From DAOUFU01 sp034429275 (GTDB taxonomy: Bacteria; Chloroflexota; Anaerolineae; Aggregatilineales; Aggregatilineaceae), in contig DAOUFU010000006.1 in NCBI GenBank assembly GCA_034429275.1, positions 1 to 5,878 on the forward strand: a DNA stretch of 5,878 nucleotides, read 5' to 3'. The stretch's first letter is position 1. Each line of letters begins with the position of its first letter. The translations under genes were made by a program, and so were the position numbers. A model generated the notes under the pieces. That model did no database searches and was not told where the DNA came from. It saw only the letters and a list, made by a program, of their open reading frames with translations. This document shows positions 1 through 5,544 of the stretch, one piece after another.

Positions 1-2
1 CA

Positions 3-308
3 CCCCCACCGACCGGGCAGCCACAGTCTACGGCAACTGTCACAACTGCTACAGAAGTGGCCCTGGTTCCTGGAGGTGAGCCGGATGGTTCGGAACGGCC
101 TGATCTCGTCTTGCTGTATGACCCGGAGTCGTTTGTGTTGGTAAATGCATCGGGCCGAATTCAGAACGTGTCGACGTTGATCTTCGAGCGTGTGCAGGCC
201 GATGGCTCGGTGATTTCGTTCCGTGCTACCCAATGGGATTTGCCCTATATCGTGGTGAAGCCCACCGAGATGATTGCGGATGGATGCTATCAATTAGTCA
301 CGACCTAG
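3..308 (+). CDS. 3' part of a secreted or surface repeat protein, cut by an amber stop (5' end outside window)
   Basis: The reading frame is already open at the left edge, so the GTG at 57 is not a convincing start and the gene begins outside the window. The first ~30 residues are a Pro/Thr/Ala/Gln-rich linker, typical of extracytoplasmic spacers. From about 102 a beta-rich domain begins (VLVNASGR, then FRATQWD, then DGCYQLVTT) and stops at TAG 306-308. The same frame continues after the stop and completes a domain that is repeated downstream, so this product is a truncated version of a longer protein. I do not recognise a named family. The domain recalls Cys-containing C-terminal modules that I associate with Chloroflexota surface proteins and kinases, and its fold could be Ig or lamin-tail like, but that is inference. 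The function is unknown. Confidence 0.7.
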   Translation, partial: PPPTGQPQSTATVTTATEVALVPGGEPDGSERPDLVLLYDPESFVLVNASGRIQNVSTLIFERVQADGSVISFRATQWDLPYIVVKPTEMIADGCYQLVTT

Positions 309-491
309 GCGACCCAGACCACGCCCGATCTGGCAGACTGTCCTCTGTTCCTGGGCTATTTCCGGTCAAACAATCCCCGCAATTATTTCTGGCTCCCGAC
401 GGGTGCATCAGACGTGTTCACTGTACGCCAGGAAGGGGCAGACACTCCGCTGGCTACCTGCTCGATTGCTGAGGGACGATGCAATATCATC
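102..491 (+). repeat. protein repeat copy A (~130 codons, contains the amber codon)
   Basis: This is the first copy of a tandem domain. It aligns with copy B without any gap over about 127 positions. Shared landmarks in order are N-S/A-x-V in the first third, a W-D pair near position 46, G-C-x-Q-L at 61-65, T-P-D at 74-76, F-R-S-N at 87-90, Y-F-W at 95-97, F-x-V-R near 106-109, and C-x-I-x-x-G-x-C at 120-127. Cysteines occur at repeat positions 62, 80, 120 and 127. Position 69 is the TAG codon, where copy B has glutamate (GAG). Confidence 0.8.
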
Positions 492-965
492 ACCCGATCG
501 GATTCGGGTGATGGGTCATCCGGAATTGGCCCGGAAGCCACCCCTATCGGCCAGGTGGGGGAGCCTACGATCCGGCTGGATTATGACGACCAGCATGTGA
601 TCTTGACCAATATCTCGTCTGAGCCGCAGGACGTAAGCCGCCTACACTTTGTGCTCGACCAGCCAGGACTGCCTAGCCGCTCGTTCCTCAGCGTGGAATG
701 GGATGATGCAGGTATTGTGGGGCAGACATCCTCACTGCGCAGCGGCGGTTGTTTGCAGTTGATCACTTCGGAGGCCGATGTCATTACGCCTGATCCCCAG
801 GTTTGCACGACGTTTATGGGGTGGTTCCGGTCCAATCAGGCGGAGCGGTATTTCTGGGTTGCCGATGAGCCAGGTGTGACATTTGAAGTGCGCATAGCGA
901 ATGAGGGGACTCTGCTGGCAATCTGCGCAATTGACGCCGGAGTATGTGAGTTTAACATTCCCTGA
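309..965 (+). pseudogene. downstream part of the same repeat protein, separated by in-frame TAG
   Basis: This is the continuation of the frame that is open from the left edge, after TAG 306-308, ending at TGA 963-965. It encodes the second half of repeat copy A, a short Gly/Ser/Asp-rich linker (about 492-566) and the whole of repeat copy B. No ATG or Shine-Dalgarno sequence suits independent translation. The first usable in-frame start is a GTG at 414, which lies in the middle of a domain and would make a meaningless N-terminus (183 residues). The protein sequence keeps its conserved residues, with no frameshift or second stop, so the lesion is recent, or is a sequencing error, or the stop is read through. 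I call it the 3' half of a broken gene. If the stop is an error, 3-965 is one intact C-terminal region. Confidence 0.6.
567..962 (+). repeat. protein repeat copy B (~132 codons, intact)
   Basis: This is the second, uninterrupted copy of the domain and forms the C-terminus of the protein. Its four cysteines (repeat positions 62, 80, 120, 127) match those of copy A, which suggests two disulfides per domain in an extracytoplasmic setting. The copies are clearly diverged in protein and DNA, so the duplication is old. Copy B is therefore a useful template for judging what the amber position in copy A should encode. Confidence 0.8.
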
Positions 966-1050
966 TGATCTTCAGTGAAATGTCGTGCAGATGAAGCGTT
1001 CGTCAAGCCGATCACGCCAGGTGCAGAGGGGTGGCAGCAAGCGGACCTGA

Positions 1051-1056
1051 AAGGAG
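1051..1056 (+). promoter_or_regulatory. ribosome binding site deciding the regulator start
   Basis: AAGGAG lies 5 nt before ATG 1062. A longer frame could start at GTG 975, but no comparable site precedes that GTG, and the extra 29 residues do not resemble the start of a receiver domain. Confidence 0.8.
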
Positions 1057-1061
1057 CGGCC

Positions 1062-1796
1062 ATGTTCTCGAAAAATATGCGGGTGTTGGTCCTGGAAACC
1101 GATTTTTATGCGCGTAAAGCCATCAATAGCTATCTGGCATGGGATCGGCGGACGCGTGTAGTGCTGCTGGCCGAGACACTGCCTCAGGTGATGCGGTTTT
1201 TGGAAACCTGCCCGCCGGTTGCCCTGCCCAACGTGGCCTTGATCGATGCGCGTGCCGCCGACAGCCCTGACGAACTGGTTGCCTTGATCCGTTGTATTGA
1301 AGAGTCGATCAAAGGTGTGCTGACCCTGGTGTTGGATCACAAGCTCGATATGGATATGCTCCGGGCAGTGGTCCAGGCAGGGGCAAACGGGTATCTGCTG
1401 AGGAACGAACTGCGCGTGCGCGTAGCCTGGGCCATTTGCTGGGCCAGGGACGAGGATTTTGTCGTCACACCGGGGGTCAAAGCCGCGCTGGAAGGGGAGT
1501 TTGAAGATCGCCTGTTCCGCGCGAGAGTGATTCCACCGCGCAAACAATACCCTGAGCTGACCAACCGCATACGCGAGGCGCTGCAGTTGTGTGTGATCGA
1601 GGGGATGTCGGCAGATTTGGCCGCAGACGAGATGGGCCTCAGCCCCCACACAGTGCGGAGTTATGTGAAAGATGGGTATCGTATTCTCGAAGCCAATGAT
1701 GATACGATCTATCCGCCGGGAATGAGCGCCCAGGAAAAAGCATATATGCGCATCACCTCGCTGCTGGAAGATGCCGATCCCGTCAATCACCCATAA
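1062..1796 (+). CDS. response-regulator-like protein, degenerate receiver plus LuxR/GerE-type HTH
   Basis: A 244-residue cytoplasmic protein, close to the usual size of a NarL/FixJ-type regulator. Residues ~6-125 look like a receiver: beta-1 RVLVLETD, a candidate phospho-acceptor Asp62 in ALID, and a beta-5 segment AGANGYLLR (106-114). The acidic pocket is altered (Glu12-Thr13-Asp14), the usual Thr/Ser after beta-4 appears to be Asp92 (LVLD), and the conserved Lys is Arg114. Residues ~164-210 form a helix-turn-helix of LuxR/GerE type (EGMSADLAADEMGLSPHTVR), followed by a C-terminal helix (~222-238). It is probably a DNA-binding transcription regulator. Phosphorylation control is doubtful given the replaced residues. 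It starts 96 bp after the repeat-protein frame and is followed by its own terminator, so it is a separate unit from the transporter operon. No sensor kinase is nearby. Its targets are unknown, and regulation of the adjacent importer is only a guess from position. Confidence 0.85.
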   Translation: MFSKNMRVLVLETDFYARKAINSYLAWDRRTRVVLLAETLPQVMRFLETCPPVALPNVALIDARAADSPDELVALIRCIEESIKGVLTLVLDHKLDMDMLRAVVQAGANGYLLRNELRVRVAWAICWARDEDFVVTPGVKAALEGEFEDRLFRARVIPPRKQYPELTNRIREALQLCVIEGMSADLAADEMGLSPHTVRSYVKDGYRILEANDDTIYPPGMSAQEKAYMRITSLLEDADPVNHP

Positions 1797-1804
1797 CTAT
1801 TCTG

Positions 1805-1835
1805 AGCCGGGTCATACAATGCCCGGCTTTTGTTT
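1805..1835 (+). terminator. rho-independent terminator after the regulator gene
   Basis: A 7-bp perfect stem AGCCGGG (1805-1811) / CCCGGCT (1822-1828) with a 10-nt loop runs into a T-rich tract TTTTGTTT (1828-1835). It lies 8 nt after the stop codon of the regulator gene. Confidence 0.85.
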
Positions 1836-1885
1836 AGATGCGGAAAACTGGGCCTGTCAACTGGTTAAGGTCACCAAAACAAGCT

Positions 1886-1914
1886 TTGCTCACACACCGG
1901 AGATATGTTAGGAT
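1886..1914 (+). promoter_or_regulatory. candidate sigma-70-type promoter of the importer operon
   Basis: A weak -35 TTGCTC (1886-1891) is followed after 17 bp by TAGGAT (1909-1914). An extended -10 TG dinucleotide sits at 1906-1907, in the right position. Transcription would start near 1921, leaving a ~95-nt leader before the first permease gene. It lies between a terminator and an operon start, which is where a promoter is expected. The hexamer matches are only partial. Confidence 0.4.
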
Positions 1915-1920
1915 AACCAC

Positions 1921-2014
1921 AACTATTACCTGCTTTTTGCAGCTATTCGGTCAGCGACATCGGGCTGCGCACTGAACGCCCTGTCTGCAGGGTGATCTCA
2001 TCATTGAGGATGTT
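1921..2014 (+). other. 5' leader of the importer operon with a small hairpin
   Basis: If the promoter above is right, this stretch is transcribed. It holds an inverted repeat CCCTG (1979-1983) / CAGGG (1988-1992) with a 4-nt loop, extendable by G-U and C-G pairs to 7 bp. I looked for purine-riboswitch-like conserved elements and saw none. A ribosome binding site GAGGA (2006-2010) lies 4 nt before the permease ATG. Confidence 0.3.
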
Positions 2015-3244
2015 ATGCCCATTTCGATATCTTTCCCCCGGTTAGATCGTATCGTCGATTTGCTGCTGCCCGTGTTGGCGGTGTTTCTGGCGTTGGTTAT
2101 CGGCGCGGGAATGCTGCTGATCATCGATGCGGACCCGATCCAGGCGTATAACGGCCTGTACCAGGGGGCATTGGGGACCAAGAACGCGGTGGCCGATACG
2201 CTTGTCAAGGCGACACCGCTGCTGCTGGTAGGCATCGGCATCTGCATCAGCTTTCGCGGCGGCGTGGTCAATATTGGCGGCGAAGGCCAGATGATCATGG
2301 GCGGCGTGGCTGCGCTGGCGATCGGCCTGGAATTCCCAGACAAAGACCCCACGCTGATGATCCCGCTGTGCCTGGTGGCCAGTTTTGTGGCCGGGGCGAT
2401 CTGGGGAGGCATCGCCGGGGTGCTCAAAGCCTACTTCAATGTCAACGAGATTTTGAGCACGATCATGCTCAACCAGATTGCCACGTCGTGGATGGTCTAT
2501 CTGGTCAGTAACGTGTTTGTCGATCCGGAAAAGAAAAAGCTGGGTGCACCCATTCCCGAAACACAGCGCCTGTCTCGCGATTATGATCTGCCGCGCATCG
2601 GAGGCAGCATCGACAAGTTGTTCGACACCCTGGGCATTGGGGGAGGCAAACTGTGGGCCACCACCCTACTGCACAATGGGGTGATCATCGCCATTATCCT
2701 GGCCGTGCTTGTTTATATTCTGTTGTGGCGGACTACGGTAGGATACCGGATTCGCGCGGTGGGGCTGAATCCTCACGCCTCGCGCTACGCCGGGATCAAG
2801 GTGCGGCAGTACATGGTGCTATCGCTGGTGCTCAGCGGCGGATTCGCCGGGCTGGCCGGAGGGGTGCAGGTCCTGGGCGTCAATCACCGCATGAATGCGG
2901 AGGCGGGCGGCATTGCTTTCACCGGTAATGCCGGGTTCAATGGAATTGTGGCGGCGCTGTTTGGCAAACTGCATCCACTCGGCACCATTCCTGCGTCGAT
3001 CTTGTTTGGTGCGCTGTTGGTGGGTGGCAACAAGCTTCAGCGCACTGTGCAGGTTCCTTCCTCGTTCATTACGGTTTTGATCGGCCTGGTGATCATCTTT
3101 GTGGTAGGCAGCGATCTGTGGACCAGGCAGAGAATGCGGCGGCGGGTCTCGGCTGGGCCACCGGCTGCGCGTCCAGGGGACAGGCCGCCACGTCCTACAT
3201 CCTATGCTGCTGCGACCGGACTCCAGGGAGAGAGCGAGCAATGA
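2015..3244 (+). CDS. ABC transporter inner-membrane permease, BMP/nucleoside type (first subunit, YufP/NupP-like)
   Basis: A 409-residue polytopic membrane protein of the branched-chain-type permease superfamily (BPD_transp_2), in the lineage that works with BMP/PnrA binding proteins and RbsA-like ATPases. A first membrane helix spans about 14-37. The signature RGGVVNIGGEGQM (81-93) is typical of this subfamily. A hydrophilic loop at ~168-215 is probably extracytoplasmic. The cytoplasmic coupling segment RAVGLNPHASRYAGI (247-261) would contact the ATPase, and more helices follow up to ~365. The tail from ~371 to 409 is Arg/Pro-rich and hydrophilic. ATG 2015 is chosen for its GAGGA site and because the hydrophobic N-terminus fits. 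The stop overlaps the next gene's start as ATGA, so the two subunits are probably translationally coupled and form a heterodimeric channel. Substrate is inferred from the family only. Confidence 0.95.
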   Translation: MPISISFPRLDRIVDLLLPVLAVFLALVIGAGMLLIIDADPIQAYNGLYQGALGTKNAVADTLVKATPLLLVGIGICISFRGGVVNIGGEGQMIMGGVAALAIGLEFPDKDPTLMIPLCLVASFVAGAIWGGIAGVLKAYFNVNEILSTIMLNQIATSWMVYLVSNVFVDPEKKKLGAPIPETQRLSRDYDLPRIGGSIDKLFDTLGIGGGKLWATTLLHNGVIIAIILAVLVYILLWRTTVGYRIRAVGLNPHASRYAGIKVRQYMVLSLVLSGGFAGLAGGVQVLGVNHRMNAEAGGIAFTGNAGFNGIVAALFGKLHPLGTIPASILFGALLVGGNKLQRTVQVPSSFITVLIGLVIIFVVGSDLWTRQRMRRRVSAGPPAARPGDRPPRPTSYAAATGLQGESEQ

Positions 3245-4191
3245 TCGAAAGCTTGTTCACCGCAGGAATGTTTGCCTCGAGCATCCGGCTGGCAACGCCG
3301 TACCTGTATGCCGGGATTGGAGAGATGTTTGGGCAGCGCAGCGGCGTTTTGAACCTGGGCGTTGAGGGCGTGATGTTGATGGGAGCATTTACATCCTTCT
3401 GGGCGGTCAATCGCTTCACTCCGGCTGGTGCGACAGGCTGGGACGGGACGGCGCTGCTGCTCGGTGTGCTGGCGGCGGTGCTGGTGGGGCTGCTGATGGG
3501 GCTGCTGACAGCTTTCGTAAACGTGACTCTCAAATCCGATCAGGGGATCAGCGGTATCGGCATCTATTTGTTTGGCCTGGGGATGAGTGACCTGCTCTTC
3601 CAGCGCAATTTCGCGGGGGTCGAGTCGGTGCGCGGTTTTCCGAAAGTGGAATTCCCGGTGCTGGGCGACCTGCCGTTTGTGGGGCAGGTGTTTTTCTACC
3701 AGAACATCCTGGTTTATATCGCGTTTGCGCTGGTTCCCGTTGCCTGGTTCGTGATCAACAAGACGACACTTGGCCTGAAGATTCGCGCGGTGGGGCAGAA
3801 TCCCGAAGCCGCCGACTCGATGGGGATCAGTGTGGCGCGCGTGCGCTATACCACCGTGATCATCGGGAGCATACTGGCTGCGATAGCCGGTGCGACCTAT
3901 TCCATCGCCGAGCACAATGTGTTTTTCTTCAATATGACGGCGGGACAAGGCTTTATCGCGGTGGCGCTGGTGTACTTTGGTGCGTGGCGGGCGCGCGGCG
4001 TGATGTTTGGCGCGCTGTTGTTCAGCCTGGTGCAGGCGCTTCAGCTCAAGGCGGGCACGATTGGGGTGGGCATCCCGAATGAATATCTGAAGATGGCCCC
4101 GTACCTGCTGACAATCGTAGCCCTGATCTTTGCTTCGCAGCGGATCGATCAACCGGCGGCGCTGACCAAGCCCTTCGAGCGGGGCGAATAG
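3241..4191 (+). CDS. ABC transporter inner-membrane permease, BMP/nucleoside type (second subunit, YufQ/NupQ-like)
   Basis: A 316-residue membrane protein, the usual partner of the preceding permease. The subfamily signature GVLNLGVEGVMLMGAF lies at 35-50. Hydrophobic helices follow at about 71-95, 102-119, 153-172, 203-221 and 283-299. The coupling segment GLKIRAVGQNPEAADSMGI lies at 178-196, and GQGFIAVALVYFGAW (235-249) is a typical late motif. The frame is open upstream to GTG 3118, but ATG 3241 is preferred. It gives the standard family N-terminus (MIESLF...), overlaps the previous stop as ATGA, and has GGGAG at 3226-3230, 10 nt upstream. It pairs with the first permease to form the translocation pathway. 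Confidence 0.95.
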   Translation: MIESLFTAGMFASSIRLATPYLYAGIGEMFGQRSGVLNLGVEGVMLMGAFTSFWAVNRFTPAGATGWDGTALLLGVLAAVLVGLLMGLLTAFVNVTLKSDQGISGIGIYLFGLGMSDLLFQRNFAGVESVRGFPKVEFPVLGDLPFVGQVFFYQNILVYIAFALVPVAWFVINKTTLGLKIRAVGQNPEAADSMGISVARVRYTTVIIGSILAAIAGATYSIAEHNVFFFNMTAGQGFIAVALVYFGAWRARGVMFGALLFSLVQALQLKAGTIGVGIPNEYLKMAPYLLTIVALIFASQRIDQPAALTKPFERGE

Positions 4192-4202
4192 GGTCGGGCC
4201 GG

Positions 4203-4226
4203 TTGCTGTACAAGCTTGCTGTGCAA
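4203..4226 (+). repeat. two near-identical 11-bp direct repeats in the permease/binding-protein spacer
   Basis: TTGCTGTACAA (4203-4213) and TTGCTGTGCAA (4216-4226) match at 10 of 11 positions and are separated by 2 bp. Each is itself partly palindromic (TTG...CAA). They begin 11 nt after the permease stop. This could be an operator for an internal promoter or a chance pair. No clear -35/-10 combination is visible beside them. Confidence 0.5.
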
Positions 4227-4227
4227 A

Positions 4228-4363
4228 CTGCCCCGTGGATTGGGCAGAAATCTGGTGAGTGTGATCTGGAGAAATCGTGGTGCCGCCCATACACTCGCTA
4301 TCCAGGCGTTACCCCGGTGATTCATTCACCGGTTGATCGACCCAATCCGGCTCATTATTTGGG
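4228..4363 (+). other. spacer with three small inverted repeats upstream of the binding-protein gene
   Basis: The 183-nt gap between the second permease and the binding-protein gene has no credible ORF. It contains CTGCCC/GGGCAG (4228-4233 / 4242-4247, 8-nt loop), CCGGTGA/TCACCGG (4314-4320 / 4326-4332, 5-nt loop) and CCCAA/TTGGG (4341-4345 / 4359-4363). The last pairing would include the first bases of the ribosome binding site GGGAGG. None is followed by a T-tract, so they are not standard terminators. They may stabilise the downstream mRNA or modulate translation. Confidence 0.4.
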
Positions 4364-4366
4364 AGG
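4361..4366 (+). promoter_or_regulatory. strong ribosome binding site of the binding-protein gene
   Basis: GGGAGG lies 8 nt before ATG 4375. It decides against the upstream in-frame ATG at 4333, which has no such site and would put a polar stretch before the signal peptide. Confidence 0.85.
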
Positions 4367-4374
4367 AAAATGGT

Positions 4375-5409
4375 ATGAAGAAGCTTGGAATGCTGCTCGT
4401 TGTGCTGCTGATCGTGGCCCTGATGGTTCCGGTGATGACCACCGGTGCCCAGGACGAACCCTTCCGCGTGGCAGTGGTTATGCCCAGCACGATTACCGAC
4501 CTGGCGTTTAGCCAGAGCATCATGGATGCGCTGCTGGCGATTCAAGAAGAACGCGGCGAAGATGCGTTTGAGATCGCGTATTCCGAAAATCTCTTTGTGG
4601 TAGATGATGCTGCCGCTGCCCTGCGCGACTATGCCTCTGAAGGCTATGACCTGGTGATCGCGCATGGGTCGCAGTATGGTTCATCCCTGGCCGAGATCGC
4701 GCCCGACTTCCCCGACACGGCATTTGCCTGGGGCACCACGGTCGATACCTTCGCGGACCAGGGCATTACCAATGTGTACGCCTATGAAGCTCGCTCCGAA
4801 GAAGGCGGGTTTGTGATGGGCGCGCTGGCCGGGATGCTGACCAAGACAGGCGTTGTGGGCATCATTGGCCCGATCGAGACGGGCGATGCCAAGCTGTATG
4901 TGGACGGCTTCAAGGCTGGCGTGCTGTGGGAAAATGAGGAAGTCAACGTGCTGGTGAACTATATCCAGTCGTTCAGCGATGTGGCGTTGGCTGCGGCTGC
5001 CGCAGAAGCCATGCTCGATGAGAACGCCGACATCCTGACCGGTACTGCTCAGATGGTCCCCGGCGCGGTGAATAAAGCCAAGGAAGCCGGTGCATTGTGG
5101 TTCGGCACGCAGGCTAACCAGACCGATCTCGCCCCGGAGATCGTCGTGGCCAGCCAGGTGTATGACTGGACTGTCGCGTTGAATCCGATCATTGAAGATA
5201 TCGAGGCTGGCGAGATCGAAGGCACCGCGTTCGCGCTCACGCTGGAGAACGGCGGCCTGGTGATCGAATTTAACGAAGAGCACGAGCTTTATGACGAGGT
5301 TGTGGATGTGGCCCAAGAGGTGATTGATGCCATCGTAGCGGGCGACATCTCCTTCGAGGTGGACGAAGAAGGAACGTTGATCATCACCGACGAGTCGAAC
5401 ATCGAGTAA
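4375..5409 (+). CDS. BMP/PnrA-family substrate-binding protein of the ABC importer
   Basis: A 344-residue extracytoplasmic protein. Residues 1-25 are a Sec signal peptide: KK, a hydrophobic core at 5-21, then a likely signal peptidase I site after TTGA (25). The mature part has the BMP-family layout: MPSTITDLAFSQS (36-48) at the first ligand-binding strand, YDLVIAHGSQYG (91-102), AYEARSEEGGFVMGALAGML (136-155), VGIIGPIETGDAKLYVDGF (161-179) and LWFGTQANQT (241-250). It should capture a ligand, by family precedent a nucleoside or related compound, and deliver it to the two permeases encoded just upstream. The exact ligand cannot be read from the sequence. No cysteine occurs anywhere, so it is not a lipoprotein, unlike many BMP proteins. 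The last ~70 residues are very acidic. A strong ribosome site before it and a hairpin after it fit the high expression usual for binding proteins. Confidence 0.95.
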   Translation: MKKLGMLLVVLLIVALMVPVMTTGAQDEPFRVAVVMPSTITDLAFSQSIMDALLAIQEERGEDAFEIAYSENLFVVDDAAAALRDYASEGYDLVIAHGSQYGSSLAEIAPDFPDTAFAWGTTVDTFADQGITNVYAYEARSEEGGFVMGALAGMLTKTGVVGIIGPIETGDAKLYVDGFKAGVLWENEEVNVLVNYIQSFSDVALAAAAAEAMLDENADILTGTAQMVPGAVNKAKEAGALWFGTQANQTDLAPEIVVASQVYDWTVALNPIIEDIEAGEIEGTAFALTLENGGLVIEFNEEHELYDEVVDVAQEVIDAIVAGDISFEVDEEGTLIITDESNIE

Positions 5410-5438
5410 CGTCGCTGCCAGTGCGGGAAATCGAGTAA

Positions 5439-5474
5439 GCGCTGCGCGGCTTGGGTTACTTTGCCGCGCAGCGC
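5439..5474 (+). terminator. perfect 12-bp hairpin after the binding-protein gene (partial terminator or mRNA stabiliser)
   Basis: GCGCTGCGCGGC (5439-5450) pairs perfectly with GCCGCGCAGCGC (5463-5474) across a 12-nt loop. The stem is very GC-rich, but the next bases (CTAAACACC) are not a T-tract, so it does not fit a classic rho-independent terminator. It lies 30 nt after the stop codon and 70 nt before the ATPase gene. It could protect the 3' end of the binding-protein message or reduce read-through, raising binding protein relative to ATPase. Confidence 0.7.
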
Positions 5475-5544
5475 CTAAACACCCGAAGCTCTACAAAATG
5501 CCGCTGCCCTGCTTGATGCTGTTTTTTGCCGCGAGTGAGTGGTT

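Noticed and set aside
306..308. Amber codon decoded as an amino acid in general (stop reassignment or pyrrolysine)
   Set aside because: The second permease gene ends with TAG where the family C-terminus is expected, so TAG acts as a stop here. No special downstream element was recognised.
975..1061. GTG start at 975 for the regulator
   Set aside because: The AAGGAG site is correctly spaced for ATG 1062, and the receiver domain begins right after that ATG.
972..1790. Minus-strand open frame opposite the regulator gene (272 codons)
   Set aside because: The + strand frame has a strong ribosome site, HTH and receiver features and a terminator. The minus frame has none of these.
1930..1942. CTGC-TTTTT-GCAG inverted repeat in the operon leader
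   Set aside because: Only 4 bp of stem, easily expected by chance.
1797..2014. Purine or other riboswitch in the leader of the nucleoside-type importer
   Set aside because: I could not find the conserved junction bases or a terminator/antiterminator pair of known classes.
3118..3240. GTG start at 3118 for the second permease
   Set aside because: It would overlap the first permease by over 120 bp and add a non-family N-terminus. ATG 3241 gives the standard start.
3202..4290. Long open frame on the minus strand opposite the second permease (362 codons)
   Set aside because: It is a shadow of a well-supported membrane protein gene in GC-rich DNA. Its product is rich in His/Gln/Arg without any domain pattern.
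4333..4374. ATG start at 4333 for the binding protein
   Set aside because: It would place 14 residues before a clear signal peptide and translate through the GGGAGG site.
5522..5527. T6 run as part of a rho-independent terminator before the ATPase gene
   Set aside because: No stem lies directly before it. The strong hairpin ends almost 50 nt upstream.
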